Assembly: GCA_900618425.1 (NCBI GenBank) | Contig: UZAN01039372.1 | Span: 144,471 to 208,470, forward strand | Source: Echinostoma caproni | Taxonomy: Eukaryota > Platyhelminthes > Trematoda > Plagiorchiida > Echinostomatidae | Length of the DNA stretch: 64,000 nucleotides | Reading direction: 5' to 3' | Shown: piece by piece, positions 24,380 to 36,514 of the stretch | Position numbering within the stretch: the first letter of the stretch is position 1 | How the letters are laid out: every line of letters begins with the position of its first letter | Notes under the pieces: model-generated | Databases searched by the model: none | The model's input: only the letters and a program-made list of their open reading frames with translations | What the model was told of the DNA's origin: nothing | Program-made: the position numbers and the translations under genes

Positions 24380-27300
24380 AGAAAACACGCAAAAAAGAAA
24401 TTCATGTGGACTGTGAGGAGCAGACGTGTTTATGGGATACATGACTTCCTGCCACTATTTGGTTAATAAGCTGATCGGGATGCATACTCGACCAAACAGT
24501 CGTTTGTTCTTCTTCTTGAGCTACTGCTTCGTTTCTGTGTATGCCTGTGCGAATGATTGGACACCGACTGCGTTGACCCATACTTTGGACAGGAAGTAAG
24601 CTACACGTAACCCCACATGTGTTGACCTCGTGAGTTCAGTTGTTAACGCGTTCCTTAAAAGTGTTTTGTTTAATGCCCTTAGTTTCAAATAACAGATTTC
24701 AGGGATACCAATCTACCGCAATTTTACCATTCTTGTCACTGACAGTATTATTAAAATCGAATTCATCCTCCTCTGTTCTTTATAAAAGTCTGACAAATCC
24801 ATCAATGTTCAAGTTTCCATAGCAGATTGGTCGTTTACCCATCGGTCATTGACTAACTCGATCATTATGACAGCATTTTCTTAAGCTCATTCAAACCCCA
24901 ACAGAATAACATACAGCATAACAACTCAAAATTCACAGCTTATTTTACAGAAATAGATTTAGAAGCGGTTTGCTATGCGGGAAAATGATTGAAATTCGTC
25001 GATACCACATCACTGATGGTTATTAAAAGTGTGCTATGTCAGGGTTAAGTAATAGATATGTGTTAGTAAATCGTTCCAAGGACAACGGTTCGTAGGATGT
25101 GATAGATGATTACCATAAACACGAAGAAAGGAGACTCCAAATATGAACTGCTTTACCAAACTGACTGTAACATGCAGGTTGCAAAGTACGTTCTATCTTT
25201 CGGTTAGGGGTTGTCTATGAAATTAACTTTTTGGACTTCGTTTGGATCGATCGAGCACGTATAGGAAATATAAAAATATGAGAAACGTTTGAGCAATTGA
25301 AGGGGATTCAAGCAAACAACATGTGCACTGATCTAATTGTAAAGTTGATTGAAAGAAAGTAGAAATTGGCTGCACACTGAACTAACTAACTCACATTCAT
25401 GGTGATGGTCATCGACTCAGACATTGTCAATTCTGGTTAGATTGGGTCGCAATCAGTGGAATTTCTCCGTGTTCCACAGGCTTCAGTCAGAATATAATGG
25501 GCTTTCCCACACTCTTGTTGACAAACGTAAAATGTATATAATTCCTTTCTTTAAGGGAGCAATGATAATTTGATTACTTGTTAATTTTTCCTCTACTTTC
25601 ACAATTATTGACACCTGGTTTCAGACTGTAAGTTCTGCTTTTATTTAGTTTTTATTTAGTTTTCTCACTGTATGGGACCTTTGCCTAAACACGAAACGGA
25701 ACCCGGTCTGTGTCGAAAGAAGTTGTACTCTCGGCTGCTCAAATGTTTCAAAATGAAAGGTATTTCTAATTTAACGATAAAGCAAGTTTTGCCGTGTCGA
25801 GCACATTCAAGCTCATTCCACTGGATCATAGGGTAACCAGTTGTTGACTGACCATGAAGTCGGTGAACAGTCAGAGGTTTCACGTTGCACTCCATATCCG
25901 TCTAACCAAATAGCAATACAAATTTGAAATGAAATAAATATGGCTATATCTTTTCGACCATATGGGTAAGCAAGCAACGGGCTCTGAAATCTGTGGAGTA
26001 TTACACAACGGCAGTTCACATCCTTGATGCAAATATAACCTATCCTTCAGCGGTTCTTTGTGCAATTTACACTTTAATGAAGCTCATCTGAGTAATCACA
26101 GTTAGACGAAGTGTGTGCGCGTTCGTATCATTACCTAAAATTCTCCGTTTTAAAAGCGTAAAATAAATCTTAAAAACGAACGGTGAATAGGAAACTAGAC
26201 CCATTCCTGCGAATGAGGTTTAGTCAGGCAATAAATGCTCACTCCTCATTCTGACCCAAAATATTCAAAAATTTGGATCGTAAATTCGGTTCACTTTTCC
26301 AATCAAATCATACAAAATTTCTACTATAATCATTTTATTGATTTTTTTCGTCTCGAACCCCCGAAAGGATGGCATTTCCTTTTTATCGGTAAAATCCTGT
26401 CAGATAAATAATTACATTTACATCAGCACCACATATTTAACATGGATAGACATCACTGGGGAAATTTGTGATTCTCACCAAAACACATGGACGAACAAGC
26501 TGTAACGTGTATCCCTCTGTGGGACAACTGATTTACTTCATGTGTTTTTATGTGTGTGCGTGTCTATGTTGTGCATCGAGGTTTCAATTGGATCGGACGT
26601 ATGACATCGGTCTGCATTGGGCCGTCCACAAATCCGTCGATCAGATAACGTTTATGCACAGAATCATGGGCGGTACGTTGTCGCACGAATAATCAAGATA
26701 TCACCGTGTGCAGACTCACAGCTACCACTACAGTCAACCCAACCACCATCGCCACCACCACCATTACTGAGAAAAATAGTAATAATCATTCCGCTATAGA
26801 TAGTGGATGTTCTATCAAACGAGGGTAGATAACAGGAATCGGAACTGGACAGAAAAACAGACGACTCAGTCACTCACCAGCTCATCCACCCAACCAAATG
26901 AACACACACCCAGATCCTGGCAGCATGGGGTGAGTTCCACCAAAGCCTCGGGGATAGATTGTCTCATTTGGTCAGTAGATGATTGTATGCAAACGGGAAG
27001 CAGTTGATCAACGGAATTCTCATGCAATTCACCAAACAACGCCGGATTACGTTTTTCCTCTTCACAAGGTATGACGGAATTACCGGATGAATATCAGAAA
27101 TCACAGAATTGCACCCTGATCCTACCGCATGAATTCTTCGAAAATAACAAAAGAGTCTCATCAGAATAGTGACTTTCTATAAAATTTTAGATAGTTAGGG
27201 AATGGATCATACCAAACTATTCGTATTCCACAATTCGGCATCACTGTATACACTGCAGAATACGAGTTTATTCCCACTCAGTATTTTATAGTTTATTGCT

Positions 27301-30300
27301 CTAGGTTCTTTGAGCGATTATTTAACCAAGTACTCTCTCCGGTTTGAAATGAATTTTATACATGAGAACTTACACAAAACGTTTAAGTGAGCAGTAGCAC
27401 AAATAACCAGTGTTTTCTCCATCTAGAATGCCGACGACGGCTTACCCGAGGTCCTGATACAAGTCATACCATATCCGAGGAACACAAGTCAAACAGCCGT
27501 GTGAGCTTCTAGTACCGTTCCTCCACTATCGATACACCGTAGATCTCAAGCGGCTGCACAACCACAGCCGAACAGTAGAGTAGAGTAGCACATAGCTGCA
27601 GCGACTACCGACAGTACCCGTTAGAAATGAAATAATAGAGCAATGATATTTGGGGACAAGGAATTCTCTGAATCGGGTATCTTGTTATTTGTCTACTTCG
27701 GTCATTGCTGTTGTGAAAGATGTACCAACAATCCCTGCCTTCATTCCTATCAATAATAAGATTGGATGTATAATTTCAAAGTCTACAAAATTGGCCAGTA
27801 ATTTTTCTGTGCTTTCATCAGGGATTCTTCGTAAACTGATAGATTTCTATATTTTTACAAACAATATTATAACTAAATAATCCTTTTCAAGGAAAGAAGA
27901 TGCTTCGACGATTTATGAAAAGTCGCCATGTTTTCCAATACCTGATGATGTGGATGTTAAACATTGGTCTTGAACTGATTAGCTTTACTTTAGCCAATAA
28001 AAAGCTGTGGCACTCGNATCAAAATAAATTAGTGATTTTAGACCGCTCTCTTACTCACTGTTATTAACTGAATAGGCAGATATGCTACCAGCTAGCAGGA
28101 TGAAGGCTGCAATCACCTACAGATTGCTTTGTAACAAAATAGAAATACGGAGGTGAGAGGATTGTGACTGAGTCCGGACCGTAAAACAACCATTTCGGCG
28201 AATGATAAATTCTACCGCTGGACCACTTATGTTTGCTCACAAATGCTTTTTTCTGCATTTGCAGTACCAACAATTAGTTGCATTGTATTGTATTCAGGCT
28301 TTGGAGAGTTATATACAAGCTTTCAGCCAAAACAGTCCACCGTTACATTTCTGGTAAAAACAGGTGAAAAAGTGAGATGTGAAAAGTACAAAAATATGAG
28401 TTAATTACTAAGTGCATTAGAAAGTTCTGAATTTTTAAAATTTTCAACTACTTATATCCTGGAGTTTCATTAGCCATTGCTAACAAACTGCATTTAACTT
28501 CACTGTACAGCATGCAAACCGCGCTCCAATGAAAAGGTAGTCGAATTCAAGAGGAACCTCAAAATAGAAAAGCTTGTAAATTGGACCGGACTGGTTTAGA
28601 ACTTAACCATCAGGGTAGATTAGTGTTAATCATTGACTTTATTTTAAACGACGCTAGTAAGCGAACAGTTAATATGTTTGAATTGAAAGGAACCCATAAT
28701 TAACCGCTTGCTCTTCAAAATATCTGCCAGTGAAGAAATATTATTGAAAAACATTTTGTCTCTTATGACTTCATCTGTATCGTATAAAGCATTCAACTTT
28801 TATGCGTTAATATTTGTGTCACCGTTTACGAAGGAAAAACGTCCTGATTGCATCCTAAAATTACGGATCACCTCAACGGAAATAAATAAATGATGGAAAT
28901 AAAACATTTAATATCTACAATGTGCTAAACGTTTAGCAGTAATCCACTGCTGTCGGTTAGCAAGGATTCTAGAGAGAAAAGGAACTATACAGCTTCCATA
29001 GCTGTTATTGCGGAACGGTATGTAACGATACGCGGAACGGGTTGAGGTGTGAGAGCTGTATTGGATGGATTGTCATGTCAATGGTCAATGAGATCAGGAA
29101 GGATTCTCTGGGCAAGTTTTTCACGTACCGACTTGTGTAGTTCATACAGTGTTTTAACAACCGTTTAACTCTTTCTCATGGTGCTATAACCGTTTATCGT
29201 GATTTTTTTTATTTTGCTGTAAAACAGAAGCACGATCACGATACAATTTAAAATAGTTAAATAATTATTAATTGACAGAAGAATCGAAAGCTTTACGGTG
29301 TGGAAAGATCACGGGTTTGAATTCCTAGGTAAATCCTGATGGAGTTCAAAATAAATGAAAAATTCGAACACGACCTAGAGAGTGATAATATAGGGATATA
29401 GGTTATATATTCTGTCTTCCTATCGCTTTACTAATACCGTCGATTAGAATCAAAAATATTTCAGGCAACCGCAATTCAGATTGTTTTGCATATGCTAATG
29501 TGACCACAATTATACTGGAAATCACCAAACAGCAATATGTTGGCCATGCAAAATTATCGATACATTTTGTTCAAGATCAGAATGTATTCAATCACACATA
29601 AGCTTTACATATTTATTGTCAGGCTTGATGAATGTTGCAAACATGTGCATGGAATACAAGTGACAAAACGCCTAGCTCTCACCAAAGATTTATTTGCAAA
29701 GACCACCTGGTTTATCAGTGGATGAGAAGACGTTGCACAAATAAACAAGCGCAGTGGTTAATCCCATTGGCAAAGTTCATTCATGGTGTTTTGAAGCTAA
29801 GCCTGTTCCAACGAAGAAATAGGTAAATTAAATTACATCCTTGAAATAGATTACATTGTGAGGCCAACTACTGAACACCTGAAAAAGCAGATGAGAACTT
29901 CGAAAATGAGTGAATTCTTGTACTGTGTACGCAACCTTTGAAGCAATAATGATCGTTCCATTCTACTACTAACTGTGATTAGCTGGTTAGTGAGGTCCAC
30001 AATTTAGATCAAGTTTCGCACTATGCTTTCTGACGAAACAAATTCTCGATGGTTTCAAAGATCAAAGTAGACCGTTGGCTTAGAACTGTGTTTGTGTTTC
30101 CCAGTACCATCAAACGAAGAACAGTTTTAATTCAAGCCCATCATCAGCGCACATTTTACAGGTCACCTGGAATGCGCTTGGTAACTACACTGTATAATCT
30201 TGAATCTCGAAACCAAGAGAGAATAATACTGTTCATCTCATATCAGATTTGCTATTGTTGTGGGGGAGAATCTTTGGTTACTCTGCGCCATACTAAGGGA

Positions 30301-31385
30301 TCAGTACCAAATCGTATATGATATATAGAAATGTGAACACACTGACCTGGTGTGATTCTCACACTTGTTGAAAAAAGCATGGTCTGTCCACTAACACACA
30401 AGTCCTCTTTGAGAACCTCAATAAAAATGACTTCGATAAATAAGTAAATAAACAATAAATATAGAATAGGGGAGGAGTGCTGACAAAAGATTTGCACAAT
30501 TTCAAACCATGCTACCGATTATATCAAAGTAGAGAAATGTTTATGCAGTGCAAGCCGTTGGTTAGGGTCAAGCCCGACACTATTTATAGCGGAAAAGGTC
30601 TTGGATACCGGAAACAACGTCGGTCCCACAAAACGTGTGTTGGAAAATTAGGATCCCCATCACGAAACACTGAAAACAAGGTATGCTAACCGATTGGTTT
30701 ACATAGTGTTATTATGGATGTGTTCATACTTTAACCTCGTCCTGGGGGATATGTCAACTCCTTAGATGATAATGAAAATACAAGAGATCATGACTGTAAG
30801 CGCTGTTCCCAGTAATCCCCCCCGGTCCACTAGACAGCATGCCTACTCCAGACAAGCTCGTGTCCAGTGGTTTCGTTCACCGTCTACGCTGAAAGGTATG
30901 GTGAAGTGGATCAAGTAATACATAGGTACTGGCTTTGTAGTTAATGGTTCATCTTGGTCAGTTCACGGACCGTGATCGACCTATTTTGGCTTAAGCTCCT
31001 CATCACGTTTTCGGTCCCTACTGCTGCTCGTCCATGGCTTTTTATTCATCACATCGGTCGGCGAGCCACGTAGCGTGCCGCTATGGAAGGACTGAGAGCT
31101 TCTATATGATTCGCACTGATGGATGCACAGATCCAGCTTGTTGGTTTCATTTGCGTTCTCCCGGCTAAGTTGTGAGATAAAACAGAATTTCCTTCGAAAT
31201 CCATCATGTGGTACCTAATTATTATCACAGTATTGTGTAAAAGACTGAATTAGCGTAATTGAAAACCTGACAAATTACTTCTCTGTATCTAAAATGTTTG
31301 CATGTGATTTTGCAAGTAGTATCTTATGAACAAAGTTGGTTGGTAGTTGCGCTTTCCGTCTTTATGCAGTTGTGTATTTTTTGCA
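24380..31385. other. Unassigned stretch
   Basis: No protein-coding exon could be supported. A CCA/CCACCG-type tract lies at 26739-26765 and a single N at 28017. A B-box-like run GGGTTTGAATTCC near 29310 lacks a partner A box. The sequence is otherwise AT-rich and unique-looking, as expected of long introns or intergenic DNA. Confidence 0.45.
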
Positions 31386-31386
31386 G

Positions 31387-31512
31387 GTAAGGAAGATAAA
31401 TTTGCCTCTTCAGCGATAGAATCATGCAGAAACAAATGTATATGCACCAAGCGTTCCCAAACTATAGTGAATTGTAAATTTGCTTTCCTACCCGCGTTGG
31501 TTAAAGTAATAG
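31387..31512 (+). CDS. Candidate internal exon encoding an LRR N-terminal (LRRNT)-like cysteine cap
   Basis: The exon is bounded by a strong acceptor (GTGTATTTTTTGCAG|G, ending at 31386) and a strong donor (ATAG|GTGAGT at 31512/31513). It is 126 bases, phase 1 at both ends, a pattern typical of shuffled extracellular modules. The peptide reads KEDKFASSAIESC then RNKCICTKRSQTIVNCKF and ends AFLPALVKVI. The spacing Cys-x3-Cys-x-Cys-x9-Cys followed by a leucine/proline segment matches the N-terminal cap that precedes extracellular leucine-rich repeats. No leucine-rich repeats were found downstream in the window, and no signal-peptide exon was found upstream. If real, it belongs to a secreted or membrane protein on the plus strand with long introns. 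The first bases GTAAGG could also act as a donor, so the site might be a recursive splice point. Family assignment is by spacing only. Confidence 0.45.
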
Positions 31513-32219
31513 GTGAGTACAACACGATTCTGGTAAAAATACGGGTTTCCGGTTCACCCAAAACATAGATTCCGTATGTATCACCGTGTTCAGGTCATGT
31601 AGATTAGTGAACCTGATAATAAACAATATATTCAGAACGTTGTTAGCTGATGGATTGACCTGTGAACATGCATTTCGGGGTGTGGGGTGCAATTATGGTT
31701 CACCCACATATGATGCTGAACTTATTGGGGATTGACCTAACCGTGAGCAATTCCAAGGCAGTTATGAATAAGGAGACAGAATGAGAGATACAGAGGGATA
31801 GGGAAAATACCAATCTGGTTTGCAAACGCGCAAAACCAATTGTGTCTGTTGCGACAACAATTTTATCATGACTTATTGTAAAACTGTCCACTGGTCTTCT
31901 AAAGCTCTTATATTATTCCATGCAAATTTACAAACATGCCTGTTTATCTTTCTTACTAGTTCTGTGAGGACTTCACTCCTCGCGTGTTCATTTATTACCC
32001 GCTTTTTTCTAAACATTTGTAGACGACAAATAGCTGACAGTAGCCTTCAGAGCTGTTTCTGCCGGTTAGGGACTCAACATCACACTACAAACTACTGATG
32101 AGTTTCCGTAAGGACTTAATGATTATTTTGTGCACTTTTTTACCCTTATTAAAGCCCAGGTTTTGTTCGGTATCAATCAGTGACCATGAGCACCTAATTT
32201 TCTCTCTTCTATTATAGAG

Positions 32220-32401
32220 ATGACGGGGAACAGTGCTGGGTGCAGATGACTTGTGTGGACTTTGTAAAGATGAACCCACGTTGGCCATGTTTGGATTCCA
32301 ACTCCGAAGTCGGCGAATGCGTGGATGTCAGTTGGACTATGTATTAACAAAAATTACAAGACATAAACAAAAACATCACAAATCATTTGCAAATTAATAA
32401 A
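32220..32401 (+). CDS. Candidate 3'-terminal exon with cysteine-rich C-terminus and polyA signal
   Basis: A pyrimidine-rich acceptor (TTTTCTCTCTTCTATTATAG) is followed by two AGs two bases apart. Using the second (exon from 32220) continues the phase-1 frame from 31512 in register. The exon encodes about 41 residues beginning DDGEQCWVQMTCVDF and ending GECVDVSWTMY, with four cysteines, then TAA at 32345-32347. An AATAAA lies at 32396-32401, a good distance for a polyadenylation signal. The peptide fits no family I recognise. Using the first AG shifts the frame and stops after about ten residues, so the choice of AG matters. The exon fits as the partner of 31387-31512, but nothing proves the junction. 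Confidence 0.35.
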
Positions 32402-35400
32402 GCAAACATTATTGAATTTCTCAGTGCATAGTGATTATTTTAAATTCATGTCTTCCGAGAAGTTTAAGAATGACCGATTTTGCGAAATATTTAAATTTAT
32501 GAAACCGCTTGATAATCACTTTCAGATTATTGTTAAATCCGCATCAACTCAGTAAATCTGGTGTTTGATAAAATCGCTTCCTTTCTTTAAAAGGTCAAGT
32601 ATTCCGAGTGCCAGATTCCACATTTAGAATTATCCAACGTTCGAGCACACAGACAGGTAAAGAAACACGCGGATGATGGTTATGTTTCCTCCTAAACAGT
32701 TCTTGGTAATTTACAAAGAACAGTGAACGTAGTGCCTGTGCCTATTCTTGCCCTACAATTTGTCAGTCCACAGAATCATTAATTTCACCCTGCTTTCACG
32801 ATAATTTTGTTGGGATGGATTGATTTACGGCTGCCAGATACTCAATCATCTAACTGAGGTTTTTCTAAATTGTTAACAAATGAGTGAAGGAGCTAAGCGA
32901 CTTCAGATATTAGACACCAAACGTTTTTGGAATAAGATGCAGCATGAGAAATAAGAAGTTCTTTGACACAGGTACCATGAGTGTTACATATCGCGATGCT
33001 AAGATGTAGTGTACATGTAACAGTTTGCTTGTTCAATTTGGTCAAGCATATGCTTCTTACAGTCAAGTGCGATTGAGCGTAGGAGGAAAGGAGCGATAAG
33101 AACGCTGATCATTCGGTACGGGAACCAACTGAGAACAAAGCAAACCAGTGATTGAAGGTCTAATGGTGAAGAGCAGTGAGACCCGGGGAGGGCGAACACC
33201 GCAGGGGCGGGATAAGACGGAAGTGCAGTTAACTAACCGAAAAAAACATCTTCAACCTTCTCTAGCGTCATCCATTATCTGTTTTCGTGTGCCTCGTATC
33301 GAGTGAAAGTGGTAGTGCCTCAGATAAACCCAACGATTCGTTCCATCTACCTTGATGAACTCATATCCAGTCTCAGTTCAGACTTCGGTAACTCGAAACT
33401 AGCGGTGACTGGACTTTTTCTGTCCATTTCGAAATGTGTTTGGTCTCGAGTTTACCCAAATGGGTTGTGGTCACGGCTTTATATCGCCATGGATAAATGT
33501 TTTCATGAATGATTTTCCAGTTTATTAAATGTGTCTTAAGGATTTTTCTTGTTATCATCAGAATAAGTTTTGTGTGGTCAAGCATAAGAAGCGCACTTCC
33601 TTTGCACAGTATTCCGGGGTTGAAAGATAGTTTTTCCCTGTTAGTTGGCTATATCCTATCTCATTGCAGCGGTAACCTAACAAAGACGTTTTCTTTCGCC
33701 ACGATGATAGTGGTATTGTATCCTTTGCAAGCGATCAAAACTCATCTCCAAAAATTATATAGGATGTGCGTTATTCACAAAAGTGACCTAATGCGTCTTG
33801 AGATCCTTTCGACCATTCAGTCTAGGGATATCAACATCCTCTTTCTATCAAACACAGACCACGCCTATTCTATTGTGAAAGCACAGGGTATATGCTCTCA
33901 TGATTAATCTGAAATTTGACTATCGACTAGAATGTTCGAACAGAGAAAACAGATTGCTGATTTCATCCGCCAGCATGAATGCATGCTTTGTCTCCCCGTG
34001 AGCTTAAGTAAACGCGTTAATACGCATGTGCTCCATTTATACGGCAGTCATTAGTTGCCGAGGTGCACAGCGGGGATTCATCCATCGCTTTTAACAATTT
34101 TCTTCTCAACTCATCTTTCCTCTTCCGCTTCACCTCATGACCTCAAACAAGGTCAGTTACCGCAGATTGTCCTCTTGACCAGTTACCTCTTCGAATGCTC
34201 ACCTCGTACCAAATCAGCCCTAACTACCCGGATGATGGCAACCAGTTCAATTTCCCCCGAGGGACTGGCATTATTTTCCGAGCTGACAAACACATTCTCG
34301 TGTGCTTTTATTTGCGCAAAAGCTCACGCACCAACACAGACTCGCTAGGGCATGAATGCACCAGCGCTTGCCAAGGCCATAAACTACCACGTTCCAGCTG
34401 AATAGCTGCCACTGATTATTTTCCATCTGGAGATAGATACGTTGCAGAAAGACATCCTGAAATATGAATGGAATATTTCGTGGTCATGTGTAATCTCACC
34501 TCATCAGCTGGCGGCGTTTGACACCACCGCCTTAATTTAAATCAACTCAGAAAAAATGTAATGTTTCTTCGAACAGGGTTGACGAATACGGACATACTAT
34601 ATGTCGCTCACTTTAGCAAAACTTGTAGTGCGTTTCCATTCGGTGCGAAAGAATCACGGGCATACAGAGGGATTGAAAACAAACAAGTATATTCTCAAGG
34701 TGATCATAAACGGGTAGCACTTGTGTGAATACAGTTTGTCAATTATGCATACACAACCACCACAAGCAACCAGACGCATGCAGAAGCATACAAGCACACG
34801 CGCGTGAGACAAAACAGATAACTCCTGTTTCTGCTATGCTCAAACACGTAAACGGATTGGCAAAAGCACTAATTTTCCTCTCGTTCTAAACTGCTGTGCT
34901 CAGTTAGAACGCACCTTCTTATATGGCAGCGAAAAGCCTTTCGTAATATACCGATTTATGCCTCCGTCTTATTGTTCCATCCGATTTCAGATGTCCGTAT
35001 TGTTTTGCATAGTATTATACCGTAGTAAGCGGCTTGAGTAGGTTTGCACAGCCGTTTTTGTGGATGAAGAATGAATATGGCTTGATCAACGGTTTTCCAG
35101 AATCTCAAGGCTATCTGTGAGTAACTCGTGGTGAGGAGGGAGCTCTGGATTGTTTGTAAGTTGTTGTCAGCAGTTCTTCACAGGGGCCAAATACAATTGA
35201 TGGAGCGAGGATATTTGTGAGCACTACGTTTCGAAAGGTCAGCACATATGAGAAGAAGATGAATTGAGTTTGAAAGAGTTTGATCCTCGCGATGGGGTGT
35301 GAAACTACTTTTGGAGGTACATATGCTTGACTTTGTTATTTCTCTGCTTTTGGTAACTTGCAAAAACTGGGTACATCGATGGGATAGTACAGTGTGAAGT

Positions 35401-36125
35401 TTGAAAGAAAGCTTTATTATTATGGTCAATCACAGATGGAACTCTTTATTATGCTCGTTTATTAAAAATTGTCGTACTTCCGAACCCTAACCGGAGCATT
35501 AAAACTCGAGTCGATTTCAATCCCGAACGTGATTGTATGTCTGTATCCCACACACGCCTAGTCTGCATTTTGAGTCTCATTCAATTCTTGCTACAGCTTT
35601 AACAGTTCCGCTTTATCTCCGATTGAGCAATCTCTTCCGTATTCCACTTTCTTTATATTCATGATCTTGTCTCGCATGCACCCGGAACGGTCGGCTATCT
35701 TTTCTGCTCGAATCGATTTTTACTCGTTTCCGATGCAGCTTTATGAAAATGCATGTGGGTAGGCAACGTGCCGTTACTCATATTATTGTTATTTGTATGA
35801 GGAGGGGGACGAATCATGATGCCCTTCAAGACTGTGTGACTGAAGACTGAAGAAAGTTAGAGATCAAAAGTTGAAAGCAATTAAAACGATGTGCGCACAC
35901 ACGACGTCTAAGGTGGTGGTATCTGTATGCGGCGGAATATGCATTACCGGAAGAAGTGACCTGATTGTCGTACAATGAAAAGACACTACTGAAGAGAGTT
36001 GTACACTTCAAGAAATTAAATGTTGCTAATTATATTAAAATTCGCGACTTGTTTACGAAAGACGTTCACGAACCATATTTATTTGTGAATTGAAACAAAC
36101 GCTTCGTTTCGAATGCTGCCCGTCG
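32402..36125. other. Unassigned stretch
   Basis: No gene is supported. Between 34055 and 34401 two plus-strand frames overlap in a segment richer in C and T than its surroundings. They read protein-like but have no family motif and no convincing splice sites. Confidence 0.4.
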
Positions 36126-36406
36126 ATTAAATCAAAATTTTAACGAACACTTGTGTCACAACTAGATTAGCGAGTTTGAGGAACGCCGAATTAGAGGATT
36201 CTTTATCAGACCATGGAATGCAATGACTTATGTCCATTAGTCGACTGGGCGAATAAGTGACAGAATAAAGGTGTTGGTTTACTTCCATCAATATTTGCTT
36301 GTTCCTGTGGAACACCGAATATAGGTCCCATGATCAGGCGATTATCTGTACGGATTCTTGAACACCATCCTGCCTGGCTGAACACGGGAATGATTAGGTC
36401 ACTCAC

Positions 36407-36511
36407 CAGTGTAGTGATTTCACACCTAGCCGAAACAAATCACACTGTGGAAGTGGTCGAGGCTTTGCGCCGCCTATATAGAGTTCCTGGGCGATTATCG
36501 ATGTAGGTTCG
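36407..36511 (-). CDS. Candidate minus-strand exon, family unknown
   Basis: On the minus strand an acceptor CATCTTACAG|C (exon starts at 36511) and a donor ACTG|GTGAGT (exon ends at 36407) bound 105 bases in phase 2 at both ends. The peptide reads EPTSIIAQELYIGGAKPRPL then PQCDLFRLGVKSLH. The next 200 bases leftward (36406 to 36206) are open in another frame and also read protein-like (SDLIIPVFSQAGWCSR and on), up to a stop at 36206-36208. The stretch could instead be one frameshifted relic of a mobile-element or gene copy. No domain is recognised, and the acceptor has a weak pyrimidine tract. Confidence 0.22.
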
Positions 36512-36514
36512 CTG

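Noticed and set aside
29295..29325. B-box-like GGGTTTGAATTCC
   Set aside because: No A box at the right distance and no pairing arms.
34485..34512. CTGATGAGG...CACGAAA on the minus strand
   Set aside because: Stem III could form but stem I cannot, and the cleavage base would be U, which is poor.
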